Both the position numbers and the translations under genes were made by a program. Positions 30,734-41,421 of a stretch of 64,000 nucleotides of DNA are shown in pieces. How positions within the stretch are numbered: position 1 is the stretch's first letter; every line of letters starts with the position of its first letter. Source of the stretch: Actinomucor elegans (taxonomy: Eukaryota > Mucoromycota > Mucoromycetes > Mucorales > Mucoraceae); the NCBI GenBank assembly GCA_026027325.1, contig JAMSLZ010000004.1:1-64000 (forward strand). The letters run 5' to 3'. The notes beneath the pieces were generated by a model, which was given only the letters and a program-made list of their open reading frames with translations, was not told the DNA's origin and did no database searches.

Positions 30734-31077
30734 GAGTAATGATACAGAATTAAATTATCATAATATTATAACCTAATTTATATACTTTTAATTTTAATAT
30801 AACTATAAAAATAACTTATTGTTTTAAATATCTTAATAAATTATATACTGTATAAAACATTTTATATATCGTTTTATTTTTAATTAATATTATTTTGTAA
30901 ATAATTATAAATTTATAAATAGCATTAATTATATTTTAATAATTTTATATGTATGAGTGAAATTTTTATTTTTCAAAACAAATTTCATAATTTTTTTTCT
31001 TTAAAAAATTAATTAAAAAAGCACGTAGTAAGTTATTTTTGTAACTTACAACTACAATATACTAATAAACGTGACTC
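30734..31077 (+). mobile_element. MITE copy D (344 bp)
   Basis: Inverted near-copy of 1586-1929: starts GAGTAATGATACAG and ends CACGTGACTC-like. It contains the hairpin GTAAGTTATTTTTGTAACTTAC after AAAAAGCACGTA. The flanks (AAA and TAT) do not match, so its target duplication is lost. Confidence 0.85.
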
Positions 31078-31131
31078 TATGTCTAAACCAAACCTATTTA
31101 TACTAATCGTCTATCTAAGAGTGGTGAAGAG

Positions 31132-31495
31132 TGTTGTAAACATGACTTGTTCAGTGTCCGTCACCAATCAGGTCAATGTTCGACAATGCTTATACTCAGC
31201 TTGTGCTTTGACAGCTTTGTAATGTCGGTTAAGAGATATATATGGAAATCAATGCTTAGTGCAACTAACCTTCATAAACTATCTATCACCGAACATAAAG
31301 TCGTACTAGAATGGATTACTATAAATCCTTGTTAACTCCATGAGCGCAGTCTTTGACTAACTCAATCGTCTATAATATCAAGTTAAATCCGAACTTCAAT
31401 TTTGTATAAATAGCTCATCATTTTAATGCTTTAATAAATCAATTCGTTTTATCAGTCTGGTTATTTTTACAGTCTTTATTATATTCGATATAACA
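31132..31495 (+). mobile_element. Solo LTR of family Y (364 bp)
   Basis: TGTTGTAAACATG to GATATAACA, flanked by AAGAG (31127-31131 and 31496-31500). It is nearly identical to 42080-42443. No internal region of a Y element is present in this window. Confidence 0.93.
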
Positions 31496-31745
31496 AAGAG
31501 GATTTAAGAAGATGTTATGTTATAGGTCTATGTTCTAGATATATATCCATCTGAGACATGAATCTTAAACATATCAACTCATAAGTACTTCCGTAAAGAT
31601 GAGATTGATAATGAATAAGTTATTATTCATGCAATAGTCTCTATTCTATAACAATAATAAAGAACACCAAAAAAAAGAAAAAAACCTTTTTTAAGACTGC
31701 GCTTTATTACCTAAGATAAATATAAAGATGAAGATTTTATAACTA

Positions 31746-32029
31746 TCGCCAAGACGGATAAAACTGAATCTGCGATGAGAAACAATTTAAAAACTATTAA
31801 AATTACTAAATATGTAGAAAATAAAATTATAAAAGCATTAGTTTTAATATTTAAAATTTAAAAAAACATTAGAAAGTTAAAATAAATTTACAAAATTAAT
31901 TATTTTTCCAATTTTTTATTAACTTCATAATTTATCTCAAGAATGAACCCTAAAGTTTTCAATAAAAGTAACAAACAATTTTTAATTTTTTTTATATTTT
32001 TTTTTTTAATAATTTTTAAAATGGATGAA
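31746..32029. other. Gene-free AT-rich stretch
   Basis: Long A and T runs, no open frame of note and no recognisable repeat. Confidence 0.5.
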
Positions 32030-32408
32030 TTGATTCTCGATGCTTGAAAATAGTGAGTTGTTGGATATTCATATACCATTTACATATGTTAAATATTGAT
32101 GAGTTTTGCGGTAAAATTAAAATATAAAAGCAGGTAGTAAGTCGATTATAACTTGGTTATAGTTTATTCAACTTAAATGTGATTAATCCTTTCTAACTAG
32201 TTTTTCTAGCTTGTATTTATACTCGTTGAATTGTGACTGAAGGTTATTTACTTGTGTTCATATAAAAAGTATAAGAAGGACGTATCTCTGTTTAAGGACT
32301 GTATCGCTGTATAAGGTAATCAATGATGCTTTAGTATGTATGTGCTACAGCTAGGGCGCACAGGCCTCTAGTCTGTCTGTACTTCAATTATGTGGCTATT
32401 TCACCACA
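32030..32408 (+). repeat. Repeat family V, longest copy (LTR-like)
   Basis: Contains TTTTGCGGTAAAATT, CTTGTATTTATACTCG and the end GGCTATTTCACCACA, shared with 19284-19589. Its right edge cuts the coding frame that follows. The left edge is uncertain. Confidence 0.5.
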
Positions 32409-32794
32409 GCAAGATCCTTCTTAAGCGTTGCATTTTCAGCAACCAATGATTCTAGCTGGTTGAACCGTTGATCATATCCGCGAACTTTTCTTTCCATGAA
32501 TGTAAAAAGATCCGTTGTACTAGTAGAAGGACCCACCTCAAGGTCAGATGCATTAGTAAAGTTCATATCTATATCCCTTGTTAGGGTTGGAAGTTCGATA
32601 CCAAGTGCAGGCAGGTCAGTTTTTTGGCTATTGACACCACGGCTAGGCTTACCACTGGCAGGGGGACCACGTAATAGTTTTTTCGTTCTACTGGTCATAG
32701 AAGAAGAAGGTGTCAAAACTGTTATAGGACGTTTAGAAGATGTTCTATAGTTCACTTCAAGTGGTTTGTTATCGCCAGGAGTATCGTTGTTCAA
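32396..32794 (-). pseudogene. Truncated accessory-type gene with coiled-coil segment
   Basis: Starts MNNDTPGDNKPLEVNYRTSS at 32794 and is Ser/Thr/Lys-rich. It ends in a probable coiled coil (YDQRFNQLESLVAENATLKK) and then runs into the V repeat, where a stop follows at once. The make-up, a disordered N-terminus then a coiled coil, resembles the start of 34633-35809. It is probably the first exon of a transposon helper gene whose rest was lost. Function unknown. Confidence 0.5.
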
Positions 32795-34632
32795 AGTTTC
32801 AGCTTTGTTTTGCAGTTCAATGTTCCCAGAGATGAACTAATTGTTGGAGATTGCGAGATGAGTTTTGTAAAATCTGGCGTAATTGCGTTCGAGTTTGACG
32901 AAATCTTGTCCAAATGATTCGAGAGTGGTATCAAAATGTCCGGAAGAGTTTGTTTTATCGTTTTATATAGGTGAAAGTGTAGGTTATTATTGCAGTTCTT
33001 GAGCTTTCACTGCAAATAATTGATCACGAACATCATCACGAATTTGGCCCGAGTTTTATGGTGTTCGGGGTAATGGTCGTGATCACGAATATAGGGTAAA
33101 TAGCTGGACGGAGTTCGGGGTGGCCCGATGTTTGCATAGAACATCGGGGACAATCTCTCTACGCTTTTTTAGCAGGCAATTATGCCCTAAGCTTGCACGA
33201 ACTCGGTAGGTTCTTATTACACTCTTAGCAGGCAATTGCTCCCCGAGTTTCAGCATATAAATTGGCATTCTATCCAATAGTTTCTTAGAATTTAGACGCT
33301 TTACACGCTTAATTATTGGTCTAAACTGATGGTATGTACTGCTTTCAATTGGTTTATATTATATCTTTTTTATTGTTATGTTTATACTTCATTGGCCCAT
33401 ATATCATTATAAATAAGTTTTGTAATTTTTCAATTGGTTTTTATTTTAATCAAATTGAATGTTCATTTGCTCGATTCAAATCAAATAGAACTATAATTAT
33501 CGCTATTATAAGCGCAGAACTATAGCAATATAGACTCGTATATATAGCAAAATTTGATACTACACTATTGGCTAGCGTTTCCAGATATCAAGCTTCAGTA
33601 TACTCACCTTGAGATCGAGGGAAAAGAGAGAGCAGCAGCCAGCCAAGTCATTTTTACATATTCTAGTTAATAAACAAGCGTTAGTAATAAGCATTGAACA
33701 CAAATATTCAATCTAATTACCTTAATAAATGCGATTTGAGACTAATCGTCAGCCATGATCGAACAAGTACGCGAATTAAAACTAATGAAAGAATGAAATT
33801 AATAAAGAGTTGGGAAGATTGTTCAGTTTTAGTTTATAACTTACATTGATTAGAGGGAAAAGCTAATAGTATTTAGCCTAAAAGTTGTATGTTAGATAAT
33901 GTCAAAAAAAAAGGATCTGTTAAGCATACCTTGAAATTACGACACCAAATAGACATTACTAGTCCAATACAAGATCGAAACTAAGAACACATTGAATGGA
34001 AGAATGCTAGAAGATAGTCAGGAATACATAATTTCAAACTTCAAAGTAGTAAGTTAATTTACCTTGCGCAGTAGTAAATGTGTTCGTTATTCTGCTTCTA
34101 ATGGAAAAATATTAGTGTTAATTCATTTAAATCGTAGAGTACAATACTATGTTTAGCTTTGCTATCTATAAATGTATTGTTACAGTAGCAGCCTTTGACA
34201 TTCATCATTAAGATATCTAAGTTAAAAAAAACCAGTTAGAAAAAAAGGGTTGTTTTTGTGCAGCAAGAATAGTTTAGAATCACCAGATATATGAGTCTTG
34301 AAAAAGTCAACAGGGTTTTTGAACAAATGCATTGGCATATACTAGGATAGAACAATAATCGTCCAGAAGATTAAAGGTTGAAGTGAAAGAATACGCAGCA
34401 GAAGAAGATAGAAAAGAAGCTAAAAAAAATTTTTTTTTATTACTACGCATACTAATTATATTGATGTCTACTACGCATACTTATTACCTTCGCGTTTACT
34501 ACGCACATTTATTATGTCCGCAATATCATTAAACCAATGAAAGGAAGCTGCCAAATAACTATTTAATGCTGTAAGCCGTAGCAACTTCCTTAACCCATCT
34601 TTATTACAAACCTTTTATTTGAAAAACAAAAA
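32795..34632. other. Long intergenic region with a GC-richer, structured segment
   Basis: No coding frame is supported. The stretch at 33020-33260 is less AT-rich than its surroundings. It holds repeated GATCACGAA and TTAGCAGGCAATT words and a strong hairpin. The remainder to 34632 is ordinary AT-rich DNA. Confidence 0.5.
33124..33148. other. Hairpin CCCGATGTT-7 nt-AACATCGGG
   Basis: A perfect 9 bp stem with a 7 nt loop within the GC-richer segment. It could be part of a structured RNA or a transposon subterminal repeat; no transcript evidence is available. Confidence 0.6.
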
Positions 34633-35809
34633 ATGTCCAACAATAATGGTATCCCCAATGTCCTGAGCGTTGCTTCTTCTGCTCGTAGAACTATATCTCC
34701 TAGATATAGAAACAGAAATTCATCTATTGAGGATGAATTGATAGTTCTTCAGGAACGACTTGCTCAAGTCGAAAAAAATGGCCAACGCACTGAAGAACTA
34801 TTGAAGAAACAAATCGAGCTTAATCAAGCATACGAAGAGAAGCTTACTATTCTTCAAGCCAATTACTGCAGCACCAACAAGAGTAATAAGAAAAGTAGTC
34901 GAAGACCATCCTTTCATGGCTGCCAGAAAGATCAAAATGCTCTGACGGTAAATCATTATAATATGTTAATAAATGCATCACCATACAAATGTATTAACGT
35001 TTGTTTCACAATACTGTATACATAGTCGCGCCTTCGAACAATTGAAACCTCTATAATCAATGACAGAAAGTTGAATTGGAATGTAAACGGCTCGTTAAAG
35101 GGTGATGAAACGAATCATCGTCTTTTGATTGCCATGGAGAACAAAGCAATGGATGATCTGTTGATCAACAAAGCAGTTGTGGGCTGCAATTGGGATCTTC
35201 ATCAAAAGAAGCAATTTATCGAGGATTATTATAGAAAGAGACTGGAGTTTGCCAAGAAGAAGGCAAATAATGAAAAAGCTGGCCCAGAAGTAAAAGATGC
35301 AAAGAAAAAGGCAAATGCGTACAAGTCTAGAAAAGATAGAGTAAGCTTAATTGATTGATATCATTTGAAATCAGACTTAACCATTTAATACTAATAGCTA
35401 AAAAGAAATCGTACTACTGCCTTTAACATGCATCAAAATCATTTTGGGCTGAATGGCTTTAATATTAACGACTGCCAGATCTTGCTTCAAGCTGCCTGTA
35501 TGTCTGATGAAGAAGATAATGATGGTGATCGAAAGACCATCAGACGCATTCGTCCTTGTTGGAGATCACAAAAGGTAAATATGCGTAAATTATAAACTAT
35601 CTGATAGATACTTATCTTGTATAATATATGTCTAGGCTGACGAGTTCTATGATCTTTGCGACCGTTTGTTTGCCTCAAATCGTCAATCAGAGACGGAGAG
35701 TAAGCCTCGTCTCCCTATTCGCAGCACGGAAGATTCATTAAACCAAAAAATCTTCAAAAAGCTTCCAACATGGGCTGTTGATCCAAGCTATAAAAATAAT
35801 ACCAATTAG
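34633..35809 (+). CDS. Transposon accessory protein (hypothetical), four exons
   Basis: Exons are 34633-34947, 35026-35340, 35398-35574 and 35636-35809. Introns of 78, 57 and 61 bp have GTAAATC, GTAAGC and GTAAAT donors. The joined frame gives 326 residues ending at TAG. It begins MSNNNGIPNVLSVASSARRT, then a long coiled coil (ELIVLQERLAQVEKNGQRTE and on), a basic linker, a charged helical segment (QKKQFIEDYYRKRLEFAKKK) and an acidic patch (SDEEDNDGD). I recognise no domain. It resembles 8728-9810 in start, exon style and charge pattern. It faces the broken Tnp2 gene at 41778, so it may be the helper gene of that element, although the order there is convergent rather than divergent. Confidence 0.65.
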
Positions 35810-35870
35810 ATATAAATAAAAATGCCCATAATACTTATCATCTCACCTTGTGTTTCACTAAAAATGTATC

Positions 35871-36166
35871 TGTGCTGAACTAAGATCTCGCACATAATAA
35901 GTTCCGTCTTAAAACATAATCATCATCATAATGTACTCCATTAACAAATATATCTCAGCAACCGTCTTGTACAAACAATATAATTCTGCATCCGAGGTCT
36001 TTGTATATACTACTAATTATATACCCGACAATAATATATATAGAGCCTGATTTTATATCTAAAGAAGTTCAGTTAACTAAGAATCATCTTTTACCTTTCT
36101 ACACAATAAACCATTAGAAGGATTTTAATTGTATTCTTATAACGTTTTTATATATTTTTTATAACA
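35871..36166 (+). repeat. 5' LTR of T
   Basis: TGTGCTGAACTAAG to TTTATAACA. A TATA-rich stretch (AATATATATAGAG) near 36030-36042 is a plausible promoter. Confidence 0.95.
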
Positions 36167-36171
36167 TTTTT

Positions 36172-36181
36172 TACAATTAAA
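36172..36181 (+). other. Self-primer binding site of T
   Basis: TACAATTAAA, 5 nt after the LTR, is complementary over 10 nt to TTTAATTGTA at 36124-36133 in the LTR. No TGG tRNA primer site follows the LTR. Confidence 0.65.
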
Positions 36182-36202
36182 GCAAATCACTTTTCTCAAG
36201 CA

Positions 36203-38200
36203 ATGTCTGATACTAGCAATTCTACTGCCACCACTCCAATCATGGAAAAATTGTCGCTTGGTCCTGCTGCTCCTACTGTTGATACTACGCCCATTGCTCC
36301 TGCTACTGTTGCCGCTACTGCTGATATTCCTGCTCATAACGCTGATGAGGTGAATCATCAAGCTGATATTCCTGTATGCATCGGTGACAAGGAATCTGTT
36401 GAGTCCGAAGCTGCTCCGATGACTGTAAACCGTAATCGTGGCGAAGCTCTGGTAGCTTTGATTGAAGAACGGGATCGATTAATTGAAGAGTATTCTGGCC
36501 CTTACCTTGATCAGGTTATCGCTGGCGACACTGAAACTAACAATGGTGATATTATATTAAATAGAATAGAGAAGTTAAATAAGGCAATTACTGTATTTAA
36601 GCAGACGCTTAAAATTGGATCTTCTTCTGTTATCACTGTTAAAGCCAATGCAACTGGCTCGGGATCTTCTGTATCGTCTGATGCAGGCCTCAAGTTGTCA
36701 ACTCGTGATGTACCAAAGATGCAGCTTAAAGGTACAGTAAACAAGCCTTTTCCATCAGAACCTGCATATGATACTGTGGAGCATTTTCTTCGTGCCTTTG
36801 AGAAGACCGTTATGTCCACTGGTAAGACAATTGATTCGGTATGGCGCTATTATGTTCCTGTTGCTCTTGGTGATGAACACCACGACTGGTTGAAGGATGT
36901 CTTGCTCAAATGTAATACTTGGGGACAGGCCAAGAAGCAGTTTGAAAAACGTTTTCATAACACGCATACCAGACTTTTGGCAAAACGAGAGGTTATGACT
37001 ATGAAGATGCGTCTTAATGAAACTGCGAACGAGTATGCTGCACGTTTTGGAAGAGCTGCTGGTGAAGCTGGTTACTCTAAACTTGACAAGACTCTCTCTG
37101 ACACTTTTATGTATGGCTTTCCGGAGAATTGGCAAGTGCAGATTAGTGCTGTGCTATTGTCATTGTACGGTGACAAGCAAGAATGGTTAGTTGATGAAGT
37201 GACCAACGCTGCTAACCATGTGTATGGTGATAAGAAACCTGGGGAACTGTCTGCTGCTTCTTCTTCTGGTTTCAACAACTATGCCAAGGAAACCAATGCC
37301 AATAATAAGAGGTCATCTATCTACATGGGCAAGCAGAAACGCAAGGATGATGCTGCTGCTACTATGCCTACTTTATTTAAAAGACTCAAGTATAATGATA
37401 CCGGTAGTATAAAACCTGCTGCTAAGCTAGAGGCGCCGAGTAAACGTTTTTTTGGGTCTAGTAAGAATGTACCAAGAAAGGCCTTTGGTAATAAGCCTTG
37501 TAGATTTTGTAACAAGGATTGGTTTCGCGGACACACATGTGATGAGTACCGCAACTATAAGGCTGGTAACCTGGTCGTACTTTCGATTAGGAAGACTAGT
37601 AATAATAGCAATGAAGCTAAATGCTTTAAAAGAGCCATGGAGGACGAACAGTATGAATGTAAATATGATGTACCTCCTGTAAATGATGATGGCTTTAATC
37701 TAATCACACCTATTATTATAGGAAACAAGAAGCTTGTAGGGTTGTGTGATCCAGGAAGTGATATATCCTGCATCAATAAATATATTATTAATAAAGAGTT
37801 TAATAATATTGATATATGTAATACAACAGGCTATCTAAATTTTCTAACTATGAATGATAATAAGGATGGTAGCAATAAAACTAAAAGAATAGGACAGACT
37901 GAGCCTATGTCTGTGCGCTACCGTGATGATCTTCGTTTTAAACATGCTTTTGAAGTTGTAGAATTCAACGATGTAATGTCAACTAGCTTTGACGTATTAT
38001 TAGGTCGAGACATACTTAGCAAAATGGGTGTATACCTTGCCAATGTCGCTTATAAATGGCCCAAAGAAGAAAGCAATAAAGAAGATCTACAGTTTGAAAA
38101 CGTCAATTATGATGATAAAAACGAGATTAACCCTGAGGATGCTGATTATGGCAACCCTGATGAACGATCCACCTATATGGACGCTATTAAAACGCATTGA
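36203..38200 (+). CDS. gag: T Gag-protease polyprotein (665 aa)
   Basis: The N-terminal ~130 residues are Ala/Thr-rich. A retrotransposon Gag domain at about 170-330 is followed by a zinc knuckle (CRFCNKDWFRGHTC, about 433) and a protease region (GLCDPGSDISCI, about 515; then LLGRDIL). The protease has D-P-G instead of the usual D-T/S-G, which is unusual but may be tolerated. The frame ends TGA, overlapping the first pol codons in the -1 frame. It forms the virus-like particle. The ATG at 36203 is the first after the LTR. Confidence 0.9.
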   Translation: MSDTSNSTATTPIMEKLSLGPAAPTVDTTPIAPATVAATADIPAHNADEVNHQADIPVCIGDKESVESEAAPMTVNRNRGEALVALIEERDRLIEEYSGPYLDQVIAGDTETNNGDIILNRIEKLNKAITVFKQTLKIGSSSVITVKANATGSGSSVSSDAGLKLSTRDVPKMQLKGTVNKPFPSEPAYDTVEHFLRAFEKTVMSTGKTIDSVWRYYVPVALGDEHHDWLKDVLLKCNTWGQAKKQFEKRFHNTHTRLLAKREVMTMKMRLNETANEYAARFGRAAGEAGYSKLDKTLSDTFMYGFPENWQVQISAVLLSLYGDKQEWLVDEVTNAANHVYGDKKPGELSAASSSGFNNYAKETNANNKRSSIYMGKQKRKDDAAATMPTLFKRLKYNDTGSIKPAAKLEAPSKRFFGSSKNVPRKAFGNKPCRFCNKDWFRGHTCDEYRNYKAGNLVVLSIRKTSNNSNEAKCFKRAMEDEQYECKYDVPPVNDDGFNLITPIIIGNKKLVGLCDPGSDISCINKYIINKEFNNIDICNTTGYLNFLTMNDNKDGSNKTKRIGQTEPMSVRYRDDLRFKHAFEVVEFNDVMSTSFDVLLGRDILSKMGVYLANVAYKWPKEESNKEDLQFENVNYDDKNEINPEDADYGNPDERSTYMDAIKTH

Positions 38201-41178
38201 CGTGTAACACAAATATTAAGTCAAATGCAGTATGTACTATGAAGGAATCTCAAGTAAACATCAAGTTGAAAAGTGACGCAAACTGCTACGTACGTCAATA
38301 CCCTTTAACCACTAAAGCGCACGCTGAAATAGAAAAACAATTACAAGGATGGCTAAAAGATGGAATAGTTGCTGAAGCAAAACCATCACCGTATTATCAC
38401 TCACCATTACTTGTTGTGCCAAAGAAAGACGAGAATAATAAAGCTACCAAGCTGAGGGTATGCTGCGATCTAAGAAAGATCAATGCGGCTTTGACAGATG
38501 ACAATCAACATAACTTTGCTGTCCCAAAAATTCAGGACATATTCAATTCCGTTGCCTCGAGGGGTAAAATTATTAGCAAAATTGACCTGCGGCAAGCCTA
38601 TTTTTCGTTCGAAGTAGCCGAGTCATCACGTAAATATTTAAACTTCTCTTTTAATCATAAAAATTATGAATGGAATCATGCTGCTTTTGGATTAAAATTT
38701 TTAACATCCCAATTCTGTTACTGTATGCGTGTCTTATTGGGTGATATACCTGACGTAGAGACCTATGTCGATGACTGTGTAATCTTTAGTGAAACTATAG
38801 AAAGTCATATCAAGACAATAAATGAAGTCATAACTCGTCTGACTTTTGTAAACTTACGTATTAATACAGAGAAGTGTACTTGGTTTAAAACATCCGTGTA
38901 TCTATTAGGATTTGTTGTTGGCCAAGGTGTAACTAAAATTGATATGCGACGACTATCCAATATTAATGAATGGAAAATACCAAAAACTGCCAAACAAGTA
39001 AGAAGCATAATGGGTGTTGTATCACACTTACGAGACTATTGTCCTATGCTATCAAAAATCGCAGCTCCTATTGATTCGTTACGGAATTCGAAATCAGTAG
39101 AGAAAGAGTGGACTCAATTGCACACAGATCATTTTGAAAGCATCAAACAGATCTTATTATCCAATGCAATCCTACACACTCCAGATCTGAGCCGTACGCT
39201 ATATTTGTGTTGCGATGCCTCTGTATATGGTCTTGGGTGTGCTTTGATTCAAAAGGATGAACTTGGAAGGACTGTGCATATTGCATTTATAAGTAAATCA
39301 TTAAATGATACGGAACGAAGATGGAGCACTAATCGCAGAGAAACTGCTGCTATTATATTCGGATTAGAGCGCTTCAGACCTCTCCTATGGGGACATCCTG
39401 ATGTAGTAATCATGACTGACCATCTTTCCTTGACATTTCTATTTACAAGTTCCACGTTAAACTCAACACTGCAAACCTATTTTGAAATACTAGGAGAGTT
39501 TAACTTTACTGTCGCATACATTAAAGGTATACAAAACATATTACCTGATAAATTGTCTCGAGTTTATCCCCCTATCGATGAAGATAAAACTCTGGAGGGA
39601 GAGCAGGATAGACATATTCGAAGACTAGAAAAACTTATACTCACTAGAAGAGCGACTAGTGACGTAAAAAAGGACACTAAACAAATCGTAAGAAGAAAAG
39701 CAATCCATTCAAAAGATAAAAATCTAAACATACTAGCTATAAAACTAAATAGCAATGAGTTCAAATCACAAACTACGGATTATACTTGTCCTCCCGTAAA
39801 TGAACGTATTAGTATAATAAAGGATGCATATTCCCTTGGGCATTTTGGCATAGATAGTGTAGTAAAGCATATACACTCCAACTATGGTCTTCATTGGAAC
39901 ACCATTTATAAAGACTGTAAAGAAGTACTCATGCAGTGTAAAGAGTGCGCTCAACATAATATAGCTAAAAGAGGTTTCAATCCTCAAAAGTCTATTGTAG
40001 CATATGATGTATTTGATCATGTATCATTTGATCTACTCGGCCCATTACCTGTTACTGATAAAGGTAACATATATATCTTAGTCTTAGTTGACCTATGTAC
40101 CAAGTATATCATTGCCCGTGCAATTCCAAATAAACAAAGTAACACTGTCGTGCAAACACTAGTAAATATATACGGTGATTATGGAGCACCTATTTCAATC
40201 CAGCAATCGGATAATGGAAGAGAATTTCGTAATAGTTTAATGAAAGTATTGACTGATGCACTGCCAATCCAACATCGTTTTTCCACTCCATATTATCCCC
40301 AATCAAATGGTGCTGCAGAGAATTCTGTAAAAACAATAACCAATACACTACGTAAAATGTGCGGTAATGATACGTCTAACTGGGATGATCGCCTAAGCAT
40401 TGTTCAACTTGTATGTAACATGAAGGAACGTGTACGAACTGCAACTACCCCATTCTCATTGATGTTTGCGAGACAAGTGAATCTCAAAAGAACTGTTGAC
40501 AAAATGAATTATAAAGGTACAAAGCCTTCATTGTCTCTTGAAGATTTAAGGGAACGAGCTGAGCGTATGAACACTATTGTATTTCCTGCCATAACAGAAA
40601 GAACTAAAAGACTAGTTGAGGAATACAATAAGAAGTTTGATGAAAAACACTACCTTATTAATATACCAGACGATACTACAGTAATGATAAGACTAGCAGA
40701 AGGAAGAGAGTCTAAACTTGCACCTTTATATTCTGGACCTTACACGGTCGTGCGTAAAACCCGTGCTGGTACATATGTACTAAAGAATGATGCGCATGAA
40801 CTTCTTAGCCGAGAATATACTCCATCTGAATTAAAAATTGTATCTTTGGATGAGACGGCTATTGAAGATGAAGTCTATGAAGTCGAAGAGATTAGAAATC
40901 ATAGAGTTGTAAACGGTCAAAAGGAGTACCTAGTCAAATGGATAGGTTATGGTGAGAAAGAAAACGACTGGCTAACTCCAGATATGTTTTCCACCCCTAT
41001 ACCAATTCGTAATTACTGGAAAAAAGTTCGCGAAATAGAAAAACTAAATAAAGAAAGAAAGCTAAAGAAAAGTGATACTTCTTCCAAAAAGAATACAAAT
41101 AACTTGGATTGTACTAAAAAGAGATATCATAACTCCAATGAACCCATAAAACATACCAAACGATTAAAAAATAAATAA
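38197..41178 (+). CDS. pol: T Pol: reverse transcriptase, RNase H, integrase, chromodomain
   Basis: The frame opens at 38191 and begins by reading TTG ACG across the gag stop. An upstream TAA at 38188 limits where a switch can occur. Domains: reverse transcriptase with YVDD (about 190), RNase H (CCDASVYG, about 338), integrase HHCC (HFGIDSVVKHIH, then CKECAQH) and DDE (FDLLGP, SDNGREF, NGAAENS, about 611-707), a GPY/F-like SGPYTVV, and a chromodomain at about 893-942 (YEVEEIRNHR, then YLVKWIGYGEKENDW, then NYWKK). The basic tail (KHTKRLKNK) may help nuclear entry. No heptamer slip site is evident, so termination-reinitiation at ATTGA is possible. Confidence 0.92.
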   Translation: MTCNTNIKSNAVCTMKESQVNIKLKSDANCYVRQYPLTTKAHAEIEKQLQGWLKDGIVAEAKPSPYYHSPLLVVPKKDENNKATKLRVCCDLRKINAALTDDNQHNFAVPKIQDIFNSVASRGKIISKIDLRQAYFSFEVAESSRKYLNFSFNHKNYEWNHAAFGLKFLTSQFCYCMRVLLGDIPDVETYVDDCVIFSETIESHIKTINEVITRLTFVNLRINTEKCTWFKTSVYLLGFVVGQGVTKIDMRRLSNINEWKIPKTAKQVRSIMGVVSHLRDYCPMLSKIAAPIDSLRNSKSVEKEWTQLHTDHFESIKQILLSNAILHTPDLSRTLYLCCDASVYGLGCALIQKDELGRTVHIAFISKSLNDTERRWSTNRRETAAIIFGLERFRPLLWGHPDVVIMTDHLSLTFLFTSSTLNSTLQTYFEILGEFNFTVAYIKGIQNILPDKLSRVYPPIDEDKTLEGEQDRHIRRLEKLILTRRATSDVKKDTKQIVRRKAIHSKDKNLNILAIKLNSNEFKSQTTDYTCPPVNERISIIKDAYSLGHFGIDSVVKHIHSNYGLHWNTIYKDCKEVLMQCKECAQHNIAKRGFNPQKSIVAYDVFDHVSFDLLGPLPVTDKGNIYILVLVDLCTKYIIARAIPNKQSNTVVQTLVNIYGDYGAPISIQQSDNGREFRNSLMKVLTDALPIQHRFSTPYYPQSNGAAENSVKTITNTLRKMCGNDTSNWDDRLSIVQLVCNMKERVRTATTPFSLMFARQVNLKRTVDKMNYKGTKPSLSLEDLRERAERMNTIVFPAITERTKRLVEEYNKKFDEKHYLINIPDDTTVMIRLAEGRESKLAPLYSGPYTVVRKTRAGTYVLKNDAHELLSREYTPSELKIVSLDETAIEDEVYEVEEIRNHRVVNGQKEYLVKWIGYGEKENDWLTPDMFSTPIPIRNYWKKVREIEKLNKERKLKKSDTSSKKNTNNLDCTKKRYHNSNEPIKHTKRLKNK

Positions 41179-41404
41179 TAATAATAATAAATAATAGAAA
41201 ACTCAAATAAAAGGAGACGTCCTTGTTGCTTTTTTTGTTGTCTCTGATGTTGCTGTAGCTGTACCACCATCAGTAAAAGATCACGCCAAAAGAGAGCTGT
41301 GACTTGTAAAATAAAATAATGATATAGATAATATGCATTATAAAATAGAACATTGTAACAAATATATACCAAATCCTACACTTATATCAAATAATAGACT
41401 GACA

Positions 41405-41421
41405 GGTCAGCTTCGCTGACC
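41405..41421. other. Hairpin GGTCAGC-TTC-GCTGACC
   Basis: A perfect 7 bp stem with a 3 nt loop, 14 bp before the 3' LTR and just upstream of the purine tract GGTGGGGAAG (41424-41433). Its place suggests a role in RNA structure at the plus-strand primer or in termination. Confidence 0.65.

Larger units (their letters stand above)
30652..31653 (-). mobile_element. Solo LTR of family Z carrying two nested insertions
   Basis: TGTTGTGTTTGC at 30652 to CTATAACA at 31653, with ATAAT on both sides (30647-30651 and 31654-31658). MITE D and a Y solo LTR are inserted inside it. Confidence 0.85.
30627..31745 (-). repeat. Diverged Z-like LTR, host of a Z solo LTR
   Basis: The outer sequence (TGTTGCGTTTTTACAGTGG, then after the insert AAGACTGCGCTTTATT and TAAATATAAAGATGAAG) is recognisably Z-like but more diverged. 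The younger Z LTR interrupts it. Ends are approximate. Confidence 0.6.
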
